Below are positions 62,720-64,000 of a DNA stretch of 64,000 bases, in pieces; the stretch's first letter is position 1, and every line of letters starts with the position of its first letter. The stretch is from assembly GCF_011043525.1 (NCBI RefSeq), contig NZ_JAAKGO010000003.1, forward strand, positions 62,001 to 126,000. The letters are read 5' to 3'. This stretch comes from Sphingobacterium sp. SGG-5 (GTDB lineage Bacteria > Bacteroidota > Bacteroidia > Sphingobacteriales > Sphingobacteriaceae). The position numbers were made by a program, and so were the translations under genes. A model generated the notes under the pieces. It searched no databases, had not been told where the DNA came from, and saw only the letters and a list, made by a program, of their open reading frames with translations.

Positions 62720-64000
62720 ATGAAGAAATTACTATTTATAGCCTTGGTGGTGTGCTCAAATACGTTGATATACGCCCACGCTCCGCTTCATATTATACAA
62801 AATAAGCAGCAGGTATCGCTTAGCAATGGTGAACTTTTATTAAAGTTCGAAAGTGACGACACTTTTAAATTTTTGGGATTATCGCACAATCAAGGAAAAA
62901 CATGGTCTGTAGCCAGACAACAGGATTTGGTATGGCAGCTACGTATGGTAAATCCTAGCGGCTCAGCAGTCACGCTCAGCTCCCGAAATACGGAATATCA
63001 GGGTGTAGAGGTAATTGAACAACGCGATAGAAAATCCTTAGTATTTTCCTGGCTATATCCTTCGGTCGGTGGTAAAATCTTTATGGAGGTTTCTATCCAT
63101 CGTGGAAATACCCTCTCCGATTGGGACATAAGAAGTGAATTCCCTACAGGGTGGATGGTCGACAATTTAACATTCCCCATCATCACCTTAGAGAAAACTG
63201 CACAGCAAAAGATGATTATGCCAGCGGGTTGGGGAGCTGAGTATGATGTGAACACCATCGCTAATCAACAGTTCTTAGGAAGATATCCAAGCAGCCGTCA
63301 TACCATACAATTAATGCTGTTGCATGAAAGCAAGAATACGTTCTATTTCGCAACACATGATCCCAAAGCTAATTTAAAAGAATTTTCTGCAAGAGTGACC
63401 AGCCAGGATGTGGAGTTTTCAAACGGTATTGTTCCTTCAGCAGCATGGACGAACAATGGCAAGTTCAATTTGCCTTGGTCGACGTCTATTGGTTTATCAG
63501 CCGATGGCTGGGAAGATGCGATAATAAAATGGTACCGGCCTTTTACTTTCGAGACAGAATGGGGCGCCAAAAAGCTGACGGAAAAGCAATATCCGCAGTG
63601 GTTGATCAATTCGGATTTGTGGTTGACGGCCAGTACGCCAAGTGCGGCTGAATTGCAAAGAACGCATAATGCGATTACCTATTTTGGGACACAGACCTCG
63701 TTCCACTGGTATTATTGGCATAATGCACCTTTCGATACCGAATATCCGGAATATTTTCCTGCCAAACCGGAGTTTGCCGGTATCATTCAAGAAGTACAAA
63801 ATAGGGGAAGCCATGTCGTGCCCTATATCAATGGCCGATTGTGGGATGTTGCCACGTCAAGCTATACCAACGATGGTGGAAGAGAAGCAACTGTTTTGAA
63901 TAAAGACCTAACGCCTTATACAGAAACGTATGCTTCTGGTGCGACGAATGCCGTTATCTGTCCTTCTTCGCTTGTATGGAAACAAAAGCTGATAGAATTA
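62720..64000 (+). CDS. DUF6259-like putative glycoside hydrolase, second copy (cut by window edge)
   Basis: 427 codons are open to the window end from the ATG at 62720 (MKKLLFIALVVCSNTLIYAH, a signal peptide). It is homologous throughout to the gene 8 bp upstream (VSLSNGELLLKFESDDTFKF; FHWYYWHNAPFDTEYPEYFP; GSHVVPYINGRLWDVAT). The predicted catalytic end lies beyond base 64000. The tandem copies indicate a substrate with several linkage types. Confidence 0.85.
   Translation, partial: MKKLLFIALVVCSNTLIYAHAPLHIIQNKQQVSLSNGELLLKFESDDTFKFLGLSHNQGKTWSVARQQDLVWQLRMVNPSGSAVTLSSRNTEYQGVEVIEQRDRKSLVFSWLYPSVGGKIFMEVSIHRGNTLSDWDIRSEFPTGWMVDNLTFPIITLEKTAQQKMIMPAGWGAEYDVNTIANQQFLGRYPSSRHTIQLMLLHESKNTFYFATHDPKANLKEFSARVTSQDVEFSNGIVPSAAWTNNGKFNLPWSTSIGLSADGWEDAIIKWYRPFTFETEWGAKKLTEKQYPQWLINSDLWLTASTPSAAELQRTHNAITYFGTQTSFHWYYWHNAPFDTEYPEYFPAKPEFAGIIQEVQNRGSHVVPYINGRLWDVATSSYTNDGGREATVLNKDLTPYTETYASGATNAVICPSSLVWKQKLIEL

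Overview
The window is chromosomal DNA of a Bacteroidota bacterium, most likely a member of the Sphingobacteriaceae (Sphingobacterium, Pedobacter or Parapedobacter type). The evidence is the SusC/SusD outer-membrane transport genes controlled by ECF sigma/FecR pairs, promoters of the TAnnTTTG type, a zapA-rny gene order, and single-chain PurL and ParC of Bacteroidota type. No rRNA, tRNA, CRISPR array or complete insertion sequence was recognised.

Layout. (1) 1-8294, minus strand: an ECF sigma factor, a FecR anti-sigma factor, a SusC-like receptor with an STN signalling domain, two paralogous secreted alpha/beta hydrolases, and a second SusC-like receptor cut by the window edge. No SusD is visible. 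(2) 8.4-16.3 kb: housekeeping genes (dihydroorotase, an M14 peptidase-like lipoprotein, topoisomerase IV subunit A, a fatty acid hydroxylase, mnmE). (3) 16.3-24.5 kb: an accessory island that starts exactly at the 3' end of mnmE. It holds an imperfect copy of the mnmE terminus at 18043-18060 (possible attachment site), an AlbA_2-type ATP-binding protein, a RibD/DHFR-like reductase, a Fic protein with an inverted-repeat operator, an ORF6N gene joined to the tail of a type III restriction gene, a lysis-like cassette (spanin-like lipoprotein, CHAP hydrolase, holin-like membrane protein, FN3 protein) and a striking array of twenty 21-bp palindromic units. (4) 24.5-34.2 kb: AraC regulator, catalase, cation P-type ATPase, metallo-beta-lactamase-fold enzyme, arginine decarboxylase, argS. 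(5) 34.3-36.7 kb: three toxin-antitoxin loci in different states of decay, preceded by a structured promoter element that recurs upstream of pheT. (6) 36.8-49.8 kb: oxidoreductases, a dicarboxylate/glutamate symporter, purL, pheT, zapA, a likely 6S RNA and rny. (7) 50.0-64.0 kb, plus strand: a complete polysaccharide utilisation locus with ECF sigma, FecR, SusC, SusD, two DUF5017 lipoproteins, a sialate O-acetylesterase-like enzyme and two DUF6259-like putative glycoside hydrolases, the last cut by the edge.

The two nutrient-acquisition loci share one logic. Substrate binding by the STN-bearing SusC would release the FecR-held sigma factor, which would then transcribe the downstream transport and hydrolysis genes. 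The most unusual sequence features are the pair of about 110-bp promoter modules whose hairpin stems covary (34.3 and 44.7 kb), the 21-bp palindrome array at 23.6-24.0 kb, and the mnmE-end attachment-site candidate.
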